Part shown: one piece after another, positions 1 through 6,058 of the stretch
Layout of the letters: each line of letters begins with the position of its first letter
Position numbering within the stretch: position 1 is the stretch's first letter
NCBI GenBank assembly: GCA_017853785.1
Contig: JAFMIX010000094.1
Location: forward strand, 1 to 7,831
Length of the DNA: 7,831 nucleotides
Direction: 5' to 3'
Source: Verrucomicrobiales bacterium
GTDB taxonomy: Bacteria; Verrucomicrobiota; Verrucomicrobiia; Limisphaerales; JAFMIX01
Notes under the pieces: generated by a model
Seen by the model: only the letters and a program-made list of their open reading frames with translations
Database searches by the model: none
Told to the model about the DNA's origin: nothing
Program-made: the position numbers and the translations under genes

Positions 1-955
1 TCCAGCCCTTGACGTTGTAGGTGGGGATGGCCCACGCGGTGCAGGTGAGTTCGCGCTTGCCCGCGAGGAATTCCTGATAGACCGGCGTGCCGAAGATGGT
101 GAACTTCTCGCCCCACTCCTGGATGCGGGCGAACTTCTGCCGCGTCATCTTGCGCGTGAGGAAGAAATCCTCCGGCTGCTTGCCGAGCCGGGAGACCATG
201 TCCTTCTTGGCGGCGTCGTATTCGTAGCCGGGCGAAATCGTGTGACCGTCCACTTCGAGCGAGGAGAGATATTTGAACATCTCCTCCAACTCCTGCACGT
301 CCGTCTCCTTGTAGACCGTCGTGTTGGTGGCGACTTGATAGCCGAGAATCTTCGCCATTTTGATGGCTTCGACGCATTCCTTGAAGACGCCTTCGCGCTC
401 GACGATGAGGTCGTGGGTGAACTCCAGGCCGTCCACGTGGACATTCCAATACATCCATTTGGTCGGGCGGATGACAACTTTGCTCTTGGCAACGCCGTCG
501 GCTTTGCGGATGGCTTCAGCTTCCTTTTCGGAAATGAGTTTTCCATCAAGCAACTGCTTGAGTTTGAGTTCGACTTCGGGCGTGTAGATGGCGGCGAGGT
601 AGTCGCGCATCTTCTTCCGCATGAACACGCCGTTTGTGCAGATGTAGATGACGCGGCCCTGCTCGCGGAGGCCGGCGACGAGCTCCTCAATTTTCGGGTA
701 AATGAGCGGTTCGCCGCCGCAGATGGAAACCATGGGCGCATCACATTCCGCGGCGACCGCAAGGCACTTCTCGAGCGGCACCATGTCCTTGAGGTTGGTG
801 GAATACTCGCGGATGCGCCCGCAGCCCGTGCAAGTAAGGTTGCAGGTATGCAGCGGTTCGAGCTGCAGGACCATCGCAAACTTGGGCGTCTTGCGAACTT
901 TGTGTTTGATGATATGACCGGCGATTTTCGCGGTCAGGGCGAGAGGGAAACGCAT
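1..955 (-). CDS. hpnH: HpnH-like radical SAM adenosyl-hopene transferase (3' end outside window)
   Basis: HpnH is a cytoplasmic radical SAM enzyme that joins the 5'-deoxyadenosyl group of SAM to diploptene, giving adenosylhopane, the first step in building extended (C35) hopanoids. The gene reads from an ATG at 955 leftwards without a stop to the window edge, giving 318 residues. The 4Fe-4S motif CxxxCxxC is Cys38, Cys42 and Cys45 (HTCNLTCTGCG). The SAM-binding GGEPL lies at 80-84, CTNG at 106-109, the HVDG strand at 173-176, SPGYEY at 241-246, and a late CTAW motif at 305-308 resembles the CTPWG region of known HpnH. Compared with the HpnH proteins I remember, about 40 extra residues (roughly 121-163, rich in Lys and Glu) sit between CTNG and HVDG. 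The start lies 7 nt after the lipoprotein stop, so the two are probably cotranscribed. No Shine-Dalgarno is visible. The family call is confident; the exact substrate is inferred from similarity. A related radical SAM of another pathway is the main alternative. Confidence 0.86.
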   Translation of the reverse strand, partial: MRFPLALTAKIAGHIIKHKVRKTPKFAMVLQLEPLHTCNLTCTGCGRIREYSTNLKDMVPLEKCLAVAAECDAPMVSICGGEPLIYPKIEELVAGLREQGRVIYICTNGVFMRKKMRDYLAAIYTPEVELKLKQLLDGKLISEKEAEAIRKADGVAKSKVVIRPTKWMYWNVHVDGLEFTHDLIVEREGVFKECVEAIKMAKILGYQVATNTTVYKETDVQELEEMFKYLSSLEVDGHTISPGYEYDAAKKDMVSRLGKQPEDFFLTRKMTRQKFARIQEWGEKFTIFGTPVYQEFLAGKRELTCTAWAIPTYNVKGW

Positions 956-962
956 AAATCTA

Positions 963-1166
963 TTAGGCTTGGGCGAGCGCTTGGGCGGGCGGAAGGACTG
1001 GCGTGAACGCATCCGGCGCGGGCGCGGGCGGGTCAGCCCGCAGCAGTCCCGGGAGGAGAAATGACGCCGGGGAAACGCTGTGCGAGGCATGGATTCCACT
1101 ACAGCCGGCGGTCGCCAGCAGCAGGGGCAACAGCCCGGCGCAGATAAGTTTTCCGTTTAATTTCAA
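963..1166 (-). CDS. small predicted lipoprotein upstream of hpnH
   Basis: This encodes a 67-residue protein of unknown function. It opens with a short basic n-region (KLNGK), a hydrophobic stretch (about 8-20) and a lipobox-like LATAGC with Cys22. It would therefore be processed as a lipoprotein, leaving a mature tail of only about 46 residues rich in Pro and Ala (PPAPAPDAF and similar). The start must be TTG at 1166, because the codon immediately before it is an in-frame TGA and a later start would remove the signal peptide. The stop is 7 nt before the hpnH ATG, and the tight same-strand packing argues that it is real and cotranscribed. Threonine at the -3 position of the lipobox is less usual than Leu or Val. 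I recall short lipoproteins with a similar SGIxASxSVSPASF segment in verrucomicrobial genomes, but cannot verify this. It could instead be a chance reading frame, though the signal peptide makes that less likely. Confidence 0.62.
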   Translation of the reverse strand: MKLNGKLICAGLLPLLLATAGCSGIHASHSVSPASFLLPGLLRADPPAPAPDAFTPVLPPAQALAQA

Positions 1167-1175
1167 TCAAAAGCG

Positions 1176-1183
1176 AGTATAAG
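1176..1183. promoter_or_regulatory. overlapping divergent -10-like elements (tentative)
   Basis: In the 27 bp between the divergent lipoprotein and TPR genes, TATAAG can be read on the plus strand (1178-1183) and TATACT on the minus strand (1181-1176). Each matches five of six bases of the TATAAT consensus, and they share the central TATA. The matching -35 hexamers are poor: TTTAAT at 1156-1161 for the plus direction with a 16-bp spacer, and TTGCGC for the minus direction, also with a 16-bp spacer. Transcripts starting about 7 nt downstream would have leaders of only a few bases before ATG 1194 and TTG 1166, so both genes would be nearly leaderless if this is the real promoter. The call rests on the sequence alone. 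Confidence 0.3.
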
Positions 1184-1193
1184 ACGCGCCAGC

Positions 1194-1973
1194 ATGTGCG
1201 CAATCTCAAATTCCCCGGGCCGCCGACGCGGCTGGGGCTGGTTGCTGGCGGGCGCATTATTGGCCGGCGGCGGACCGATTTGGGCACAGGCGGAGGCGGA
1301 TCCGGCCAAGGGCGGAGTGGCTTACGCCGAAAGCGTTCTGGTGGCCGCCCGCAGCCGTTACCAACGCGAGGCGACCAACGCGGAAGCCGCCTGGCAATTC
1401 GGCCGCGCCTGTTTCGACCGGGCGGAGTTCGCCACCAATGACACCGAGCGCGCCACGCTGGCGGTCGAGGGCATCGCGGCGATGCGCGCGCTCACGGCGC
1501 GGGAGCCGAGACTCGCCGCAGGCCATTATTATCTGGCGATGAATTTCGGTCAGCTCGCCCGCACCAAGCTGCTCGCCGCGCTCAAGCTCGTGGACGAGAT
1601 GGAGCATGAATTCAAGGTTGCCCGCGCGTTGGGCGAACACTTCGAACACGCCGGGCCAGATCGCAATCTGGGCCAGCTCTACTTCCAAGCACCCGGCTGG
1701 CCGGCGAGTATCGGCAACCACGCCAAGGCACGCAAACACTTCGAGCACGCGGTCGTCCTCGCGCCGGATTATCCCGAGAACCGGCTCAACCTGCTGGAAG
1801 CCTATTGCGACCGGAACGACCACCACGGCATCCGCCGCGAGCTGAAAGCCATCGGTGAAATCTGGCCCGCCGCGAAAACCAACTTCACCGGCGCCGCCTG
1901 GCAGTCGTCGTGGGCGAACTGGGAAAAGCGCCGTGGAGCATTGCAGGCGCAGGCGGCGAAAAAACTCAAATAG
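1194..1973 (+). CDS. secreted TPR-like repeat protein
   Basis: This is a 259-residue protein with an N-terminal export signal: arginines at 10-12, a hydrophobic core at about 15-30 and a likely signal peptidase I site at AQA/EAD (after residue 33). The rest is almost all alpha-helical and rich in Ala, His and Arg. A helix pair at about 175-205 (HAKARKHFEHAVVLAPDYPE, then an NLLEAY helix) is a good match to a tetratricopeptide repeat, with weaker repeats at about 64-105 and 108-150. The GQLYFQAPGWPASIGN segment (160-175) recalls the periplasmic TatT/TRAP T-component-like TPR proteins. No TRAP transporter gene is in view, so that role is not supported here. TPR proteins act as protein-binding scaffolds, and the partner is unknown. 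ATG 1194 is chosen because it precedes the signal peptide directly; no Shine-Dalgarno is seen. It is divergent from the lipoprotein gene and convergent with the J-protein gene. Confidence 0.75.
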   Translation: MCAISNSPGRRRGWGWLLAGALLAGGGPIWAQAEADPAKGGVAYAESVLVAARSRYQREATNAEAAWQFGRACFDRAEFATNDTERATLAVEGIAAMRALTAREPRLAAGHYYLAMNFGQLARTKLLAALKLVDEMEHEFKVARALGEHFEHAGPDRNLGQLYFQAPGWPASIGNHAKARKHFEHAVVLAPDYPENRLNLLEAYCDRNDHHGIRRELKAIGEIWPAAKTNFTGAAWQSSWANWEKRRGALQAQAAKKLK

Positions 1974-1986
1974 CCCGCCGCACCCC

Positions 1987-2781
1987 TCACCGCCGGGCGG
2001 ACCGCGTGATCCTAACCTCTGGCTGATAATCTACACGCACCAGCAAATCACCGCGCCCGCCCCGCGGCTTGGGCAAGCCTTCGCCCCGCAGACGAATGAT
2101 TTCACCCCGCGCGACGCGCCGCGGCAGCGTCACCCGCAACCGCTCCCCCGTCACACCGCCGACGAATTCTCCACCGCCCTGCGTGGCTCGCGCGCGACTG
2201 ATGCGCAGGTCGCAGCGCAGATCCGCACCGCGCACCTTGAACCGGAAATCCGGCCGCGCCAGCAACCGCACCACCACCACACCGCCCGGGAACGGCGTCG
2301 CGCGCGGCAGCCGAAAGCGCGTTCCCGGCGCGGTTTCCGGGGGAACAGCGAGCTGGTAAACCTCCGGCCCGGCCGGGTTGCCGGGGTCGTTCACGCGCAC
2401 CTCCAGCGTCGTGCCACGCAGAAATTCTCTCAGTTGCAAGGGAACGTCCTGCGCGAGGTTGCGCTTGGGTTTCGCGGTGCGGGCGGGCGCGGCGGATTTT
2501 TCTCCGGCCGCGCGGGCGTGGTCGTAAGCGCGGCGGGCGCCGGGGTCGCTGAGGACTTCATGGGCGGCGTTGAGCGCCTGGATCCGGGCCAGCGCGTCCG
2601 GCAAATCCGGATTCACATCGGGATGCTGCTGTTTGGCCAGGTAGCGGTAAGCGGCGCGAATCTGCGCGGGCGTGCAATCGGGATCCAACCCGAGCACGGC
2701 ATAGTGATCTGGCGCGACAGCTTGCAACCGCCAAAGTCTAACTGGCAGCCCTGCCGGGAGACAACCAAACACTTGACTCAC
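1987..2781 (-). CDS. J-domain co-chaperone of CbpA/DnaJ type without zinc finger
   Basis: This is a 264-residue cytoplasmic J-protein that should stimulate the ATPase of a DnaK-type Hsp70 and hand it substrates. The J-domain spans about 25-90: DHYAVLGL opening, HPD signature at His53-Pro54-Asp55, then DPGARRAYD closing. A short basic linker (about 91-108) leads directly into the two C-terminal substrate-binding domains, CTD I at about 110-190 and CTD II at about 190-252 (RGADLRCDL, then the typical GEIIRLRGEGLP and GRGDLLVRV). The CxxCxGxG zinc-finger repeats of true DnaJ are absent, as in CbpA. No dnaK or grpE is nearby, so it is an orphan in this window. The GTG at 2781 gives the longest form, but the 24 residues before the J-domain look unconserved and no Shine-Dalgarno marks it. 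A later GTG or TTG start is possible. Its 5' end faces the efflux operon across 28 bp. Confidence 0.87.
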   Translation of the reverse strand: MSQVFGCLPAGLPVRLWRLQAVAPDHYAVLGLDPDCTPAQIRAAYRYLAKQQHPDVNPDLPDALARIQALNAAHEVLSDPGARRAYDHARAAGEKSAAPARTAKPKRNLAQDVPLQLREFLRGTTLEVRVNDPGNPAGPEVYQLAVPPETAPGTRFRLPRATPFPGGVVVVRLLARPDFRFKVRGADLRCDLRISRARATQGGGEFVGGVTGERLRVTLPRRVARGEIIRLRGEGLPKPRGGRGDLLVRVDYQPEVRITRSARR

Positions 2782-2809
2782 CGGACGGAATCAACAACTC
2801 TCCGGGCTC

Positions 2810-3304
2810 ATGTTGCACCTCGGGCAATCTCAAGTCAGAAGCATCTGGCGGTTCACCGGATTGATTGCCCTGGCTTCAGCCGCCTTCGCCCATTTGCAAC
2901 CCCTGTTCCTCGCCACCGCGTTTTTGCTGGCGATCAACCACGGCCACGATCACCAGATTGCCGTCCAATCCAACGGGAATCATTTCGATTTCCGGCTGTC
3001 CCATTGCCACGATGCCGATCTCCAGCATGAAAGCCCCTTGAGCCTGATAACCGCGGTTTATTCCAAGCCCGACCATGAAGGCGCGGACCATGTCCTGCAT
3101 TTCAAGCTGAACGCCGCGCCCGATCAACTCCGGCAACGCAACCCCATCACCGCCGCCCCGACTCCGCTGTCCCTGACGTCGGGCGCAGCGATCAGTTCCG
3201 TTTTCCTGCTCCCAGCTTCAACCGCAATAGTGGCGGCCCTTCCAAGGCCATCGCCGCCATCCGCAGGCTGGTATGGTCTGCGCACGATCATTCTCCTCAT
3301 CTGA
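2810..3304 (+). CDS. His-rich exported or membrane-anchored protein at the head of the metal efflux operon
   Basis: This encodes a 164-residue protein that I do not recognise as a named family. A hydrophobic stretch at about 14-43 acts as a signal peptide (possible cleavage at AFA/HLQ, after 27) or a membrane anchor. After it comes a segment with ten histidines and one cysteine between residues 44 and 97, including NHGHDH (43-48) and SHCHDAD (64-70), a typical divalent-metal-binding composition. The C-terminus is Pro-rich and ends in a hydrophobic LRTIILLI. It lies 117 bp upstream of, and in line with, the czcC-like gene. By position and composition it resembles CzcI- or CzcE-like accessory proteins of czc operons, which are periplasmic and affect metal handling or induction, though I see no clear sequence match. 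Buffering or sensing of Zn, Co, Cd or Ni is therefore inference. The start ATG 2810 has no Shine-Dalgarno. Confidence 0.68.
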   Translation: MLHLGQSQVRSIWRFTGLIALASAAFAHLQPLFLATAFLLAINHGHDHQIAVQSNGNHFDFRLSHCHDADLQHESPLSLITAVYSKPDHEGADHVLHFKLNAAPDQLRQRNPITAAPTPLSLTSGAAISSVFLLPASTAIVAALPRPSPPSAGWYGLRTIILLI

Positions 3305-3317
3305 GGCTGATCCCCCT

Positions 3318-3346
3318 CCGCACTCACGCATATAGCAGAGGTGCGG
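3318..3346. promoter_or_regulatory. interrupted inverted repeat before the czcC-like gene (possible operator or stem-loop)
   Basis: CCGCAC at 3318-3323 is exactly complementary to GTGCGG at 3341-3346, with a 17-nt AT-richer centre containing CATATAGC. This is the only clear dyad in the 117-bp gap between the His-rich gene and the czcC-like gene (3305-3421). It could be a repressor or activator binding site, or a weak hairpin that tunes expression. No U-tract follows, so it is not a standard intrinsic terminator. A six-base arm pair in GC-rich DNA can arise by chance. Nothing else recognisable was seen in this gap. Confidence 0.22.
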
Positions 3347-3421
3347 ATCGTCTCGTCCCGCAACCCGTCCAGTGACGGTGTTTGCCCGAAATTTTCACCA
3401 TCCGTCTGTCCCTATCGAATT

Positions 3422-4729
3422 ATGCCCAAATCATTTGCCTCACTTGGCCGCCTGGCGCGGGTCGGATTAATTTTCTGCACCGCCACCCTCGGCGTGGCCG
3501 CGACCGAACCAGCCACACCGCCCGCCGGGCTTACCCTGCGGGACGCCGCCACTCTCGCGCTCGCGCGCAACCCCGCCCTACGGGCGCACGGCCATGAGCT
3601 GCAAGCGGCCGCCGCCCGCCGCCTCCAAGCGGAACTGCGCCCTAATCCCGTGCTTTCGCTGGATGTCGAGGACGTGCTGGGCAGCGGTGAATTCCGCGGC
3701 GTCCGCGCGGCCCAGACCACCCTGCAACTGAGCCAGCTCATTGAACTCGGCGGCAAACGCGCGGCCCGCGGCGAAGTCGCCACCGCGCAACAAGCGCAGA
3801 AACGCAGCGAAGCGGAACTGGCCCGCGTTGAAGTGCTCGCCGCCGTGGCCGAACAGTTCATCCATGTCGCGGGCGGTCAACATCAGGTCGCGTTGGCCCG
3901 CGAGGCCACCCGGCTGGCAGAGGAAACTTTCGCGCTAGCTCAGCGCCGCGTGGCCGCCGGCAGCGCCTCGGCCATCGAGGAAAATCGCGCCCGCATCCTG
4001 CTTTCGCGCGCCCGCATCAACGAGGAACACGTCGAACACGAGCTGCTCGCCGCCCGCCGCCAGTTGGCCGCGTTCTGGGGCGCGACCAACGCCACCTTCA
4101 CTGAAGTGCGGGCGGATTTGTTTCTCCGGCCCGCGCGATCATCATTCGACGACCTGGCCGCCCGCATCAACCGGAGCCCGGAACTGGCGCGCTGGGCCGG
4201 CGAGAAATCCGTGCGCGCTGCCGAAGTCAAGCTCGCCGCCGCCCGCCGCCGCCCCGATCTCACGGTCGGCGCGGGCGTGCGGCGGTTCGCCGGTCCGGAC
4301 GACGTGGGGATGGTGTTCCAGTTCTCGCTGCCGCTACCATTCAGCGACCGCCAGCAAGGCACTCGGGCTGAAGCCCAGGCGTTGCGTGACCAGGCGGAGG
4401 TCGAGGCCGCGGGCACGGAACTCCGCCTGCGCACCGCCCTGTTTGGCATCTCCCAGGAGCTGCTTCACGCCGCGACGGAACTGGACGCGCTCGAACGCGA
4501 GATGCTGCCCGCCGCCGAATCGGTTTTGCAGTTGGCGCGCGAAGGCATCGAGCGCGCCCGCTTCTCCCAGCTCGAATTGCTCGACGCGCAACGCACGTTG
4601 CTCGAACTCCGCCGCGAGCGCATTGCTGCCGCTGTCTCCTATCACCAGTTCGTCATTGAAATTGAAAAGCTGCTCGGCGAATCGCTCTCGCCGGAATCCA
4701 CACAATCCACCAAACCCGCTCAACCCTGA
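3422..4729 (+). CDS. czcC: CzcC-like outer-membrane factor of a heavy-metal RND efflux system
   Basis: This is the outer-membrane channel (TolC/OEP superfamily) of a tripartite metal exporter. It forms a trimeric barrel plus a periplasmic alpha-helical tunnel that meets the adaptor and RND pump. The protein has 435 residues, a normal family length. A signal peptide covers about 1-26 (basic SLGRLARVG, hydrophobic core, cleavage near GVAA/TEP). The Cys19 inside it is not in a lipobox, so I do not call it a lipoprotein. The mature part starts with LTLRDAATLALARNPALRA, the usual first OEP helix. The LGSGEFRG and TLQLSQLIELGGKR segments (about 90-118) are characteristic of CzcC-type factors, and the second OEP repeat covers about 245-425. 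The same frame is open back to 3341, but ATG 3422 is chosen because it directly precedes the signal peptide. No Shine-Dalgarno is present. The gene ends 8 nt before the adaptor gene, in operon. Confidence 0.9.
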   Translation: MPKSFASLGRLARVGLIFCTATLGVAATEPATPPAGLTLRDAATLALARNPALRAHGHELQAAAARRLQAELRPNPVLSLDVEDVLGSGEFRGVRAAQTTLQLSQLIELGGKRAARGEVATAQQAQKRSEAELARVEVLAAVAEQFIHVAGGQHQVALAREATRLAEETFALAQRRVAAGSASAIEENRARILLSRARINEEHVEHELLAARRQLAAFWGATNATFTEVRADLFLRPARSSFDDLAARINRSPELARWAGEKSVRAAEVKLAAARRRPDLTVGAGVRRFAGPDDVGMVFQFSLPLPFSDRQQGTRAEAQALRDQAEVEAAGTELRLRTALFGISQELLHAATELDALEREMLPAAESVLQLAREGIERARFSQLELLDAQRTLLELRRERIAAAVSYHQFVIEIEKLLGESLSPESTQSTKPAQP

Positions 4730-4737
4730 TTCTTCCC

Positions 4738-6018
4738 ATGAACAAGAAACAAATTATCTCGATAGTCGTCGTCCTCGCCCTCGGCGCGGGACTGACCTTC
4801 CTGGCGCTTAAAAACAAGGCCGCCCACGGTCGCGATCACGCCGAGCCTGGGCACGCCCACGGCAGCAACGCCGCGCCCGCTGCCGAAGCCGTCAAAGGCC
4901 CGCACGGCGGACGGCTGTTGAGCGCCGGCGATTTTGCCGCCGAAGTGACCATTTTCGAGCGCGGCGTGCCGCCGGAGTTTCGCGTGTTCCTTTACGAGAA
5001 AGGCAAGCCGATTGAACCCGGCGCCGCGAAGGTGACGATCGAACTGCATCGCTTCGGCGGCCGCGTGGACAAAATAGGATTCGCCAAGCGCGAAGAGTAT
5101 TTGCTGGGCGACATGGAGGTTGTCGAACCGCACTCGTTCGACGTGAAGGTCGTGGCGGAATACAAGGGCAAGTCTGCCAAGTGGGAGTATGATTCCTATG
5201 AAGGCCGCACGACGATGACGCCCGAGGCGGTGAAGAATTCCGGCATCGTCATCGAAACCTCCGGCCCGGCCAAAATCAAAACCGCGCTCAAGGTCAATGG
5301 CCGCGTCGTGCCCAACGAAGACCACATGACCCACGTCATCCCCCGCTATCCGGGCGTTGTGAAACAAGTCCGCAAACGTCTCGGTGATGCGGTGGCAAAG
5401 GATGAAGTCATCGCCGTGGTTGAGAGCAACGAGAGCTTGCAGTCCTACGAGGTGAAATCGTCCATCGCGGGAACGGTCATTCAAAAGCACATAACGCTGG
5501 GCGAGTTCGTCAAGGAGGGTGAGATAATTTACACCGTGGCCGACCTCGGCGCCGTCTGGGTGGATTTGAATGTTCACCGGAAAGATTTCGCCAAGCTCAA
5601 GGTCGGCGCGGCGGCGACCCTCTTTGCAGGTGAAGGCCAGCCCAACGCGACTGGCGCGGTGAGTTACATCTCGCCGTTCGGCGCGGAAGATACGCAAACA
5701 ATGCTGGCGCGCGTCGAGTTGTCGAATCCCACGGGCGCGTGGCGGCCAGGGTTGTTCGTCACCGGCGAGATCATCGTGGAGGAAGCGGAAGTGCCGGTGG
5801 CCGTCAAAGCTGGCGCGCTACAAAGCTTCCGCGATTGGGACGTGGTCTTCATGCACGACGGCGCCATGTTTGAGATCGCTATCTTGGAACTGGGCCGGCG
5901 CGACAGCGGATGGGTGGAAGTGTTGTCCGGTCTGCCCGCTGGCCAGAAATACGCCGCTGAAAATTGTTTTATCATCAAGGCCGACATCTTGAAGTCTGGC
6001 GCGGGCCACGATCATTGA
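4738..6018 (+). CDS. czcB: CzcB-like periplasmic adaptor (membrane fusion protein) of metal RND efflux
   Basis: This is a 426-residue HlyD-family adaptor that couples the RND pump to the outer-membrane factor. It begins with an uncleaved or lightly processed membrane anchor at about 6-24, then a His-rich stretch at 30-41 (HGRDHAEPGHAHG region). Residues 54-160 form the extra N-terminal domain typical of many CzcB proteins: GPHGGRLL, VPPEFRVFLYEKGKP, IELHRFGGRVD and PHSFDV, ending at SYEGRTTM. The adaptor core follows: MTPEAVKNSGIVIE (160-173), two lipoyl/barrel-sandwich halves (about 205-230 and 241-270), a beta-barrel (about 272-345) and the membrane-proximal part. The C-terminus ends in another metal-ligand cluster, GHDH (423-426). 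The long helical hairpin of AcrA-type adaptors is missing, as is usual in this subgroup. It follows the czcC-like gene by 8 nt and precedes the UPF0114 gene by 40 nt. The His clusters suggest metal capture in the periplasm, which is inference. Confidence 0.92.
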   Translation: MNKKQIISIVVVLALGAGLTFLALKNKAAHGRDHAEPGHAHGSNAAPAAEAVKGPHGGRLLSAGDFAAEVTIFERGVPPEFRVFLYEKGKPIEPGAAKVTIELHRFGGRVDKIGFAKREEYLLGDMEVVEPHSFDVKVVAEYKGKSAKWEYDSYEGRTTMTPEAVKNSGIVIETSGPAKIKTALKVNGRVVPNEDHMTHVIPRYPGVVKQVRKRLGDAVAKDEVIAVVESNESLQSYEVKSSIAGTVIQKHITLGEFVKEGEIIYTVADLGAVWVDLNVHRKDFAKLKVGAAATLFAGEGQPNATGAVSYISPFGAEDTQTMLARVELSNPTGAWRPGLFVTGEIIVEEAEVPVAVKAGALQSFRDWDVVFMHDGAMFEIAILELGRRDSGWVEVLSGLPAGQKYAAENCFIIKADILKSGAGHDH

Positions 6019-6058
6019 AGAATTACCTGCCAACGAAACACCCTCAAGCAAACAAATC

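Noticed and set aside
242..1006. Plus-strand open frame of 254 codons
   Set aside because: It lies opposite hpnH, which has clear radical SAM motifs throughout. The frame is a mirror of its codon bias and shows no family motifs.
1974..2003. GC-rich inverted sequence between the convergent TPR and J-protein genes as a terminator
   Set aside because: The best stem (CCGC/GCGG with a 3-nt loop, near 1990-2001) is only four pairs long and has no T-run on either side. It also falls within the J-protein coding sequence.
2714..2742. Possible promoter for the metal operon, GCGACA with 17-bp spacer and TCTAAC
   Set aside because: Each hexamer matches only four of six consensus bases and the pair lies inside the J-protein coding region; such matches are frequent by chance.
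2773..2801. TTGACT -35-like hexamer just before the His-rich gene
   Set aside because: The -35 match is good (five of six), but no acceptable -10 follows at 16-18 bp, so it is not supported as a promoter.
1855..3030. Plus-strand open frame of 391 codons
   Set aside because: It crosses the TPR gene end, the whole J-protein gene on the other strand and the His-rich gene. It is rich in Arg, Pro and His of low-complexity type, with no domain, and is explained by GC-rich third-position bias.
3341..3421. Longer N-terminus for the CzcC-like protein starting at 3341
   Set aside because: It would place 27 unconserved residues ahead of a clean signal peptide beginning at ATG 3422, which would block normal export.
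4720..5697. Minus-strand open frame of 325 codons
   Set aside because: It is antisense to the strongly supported CzcB-like gene and has no recognisable motif.
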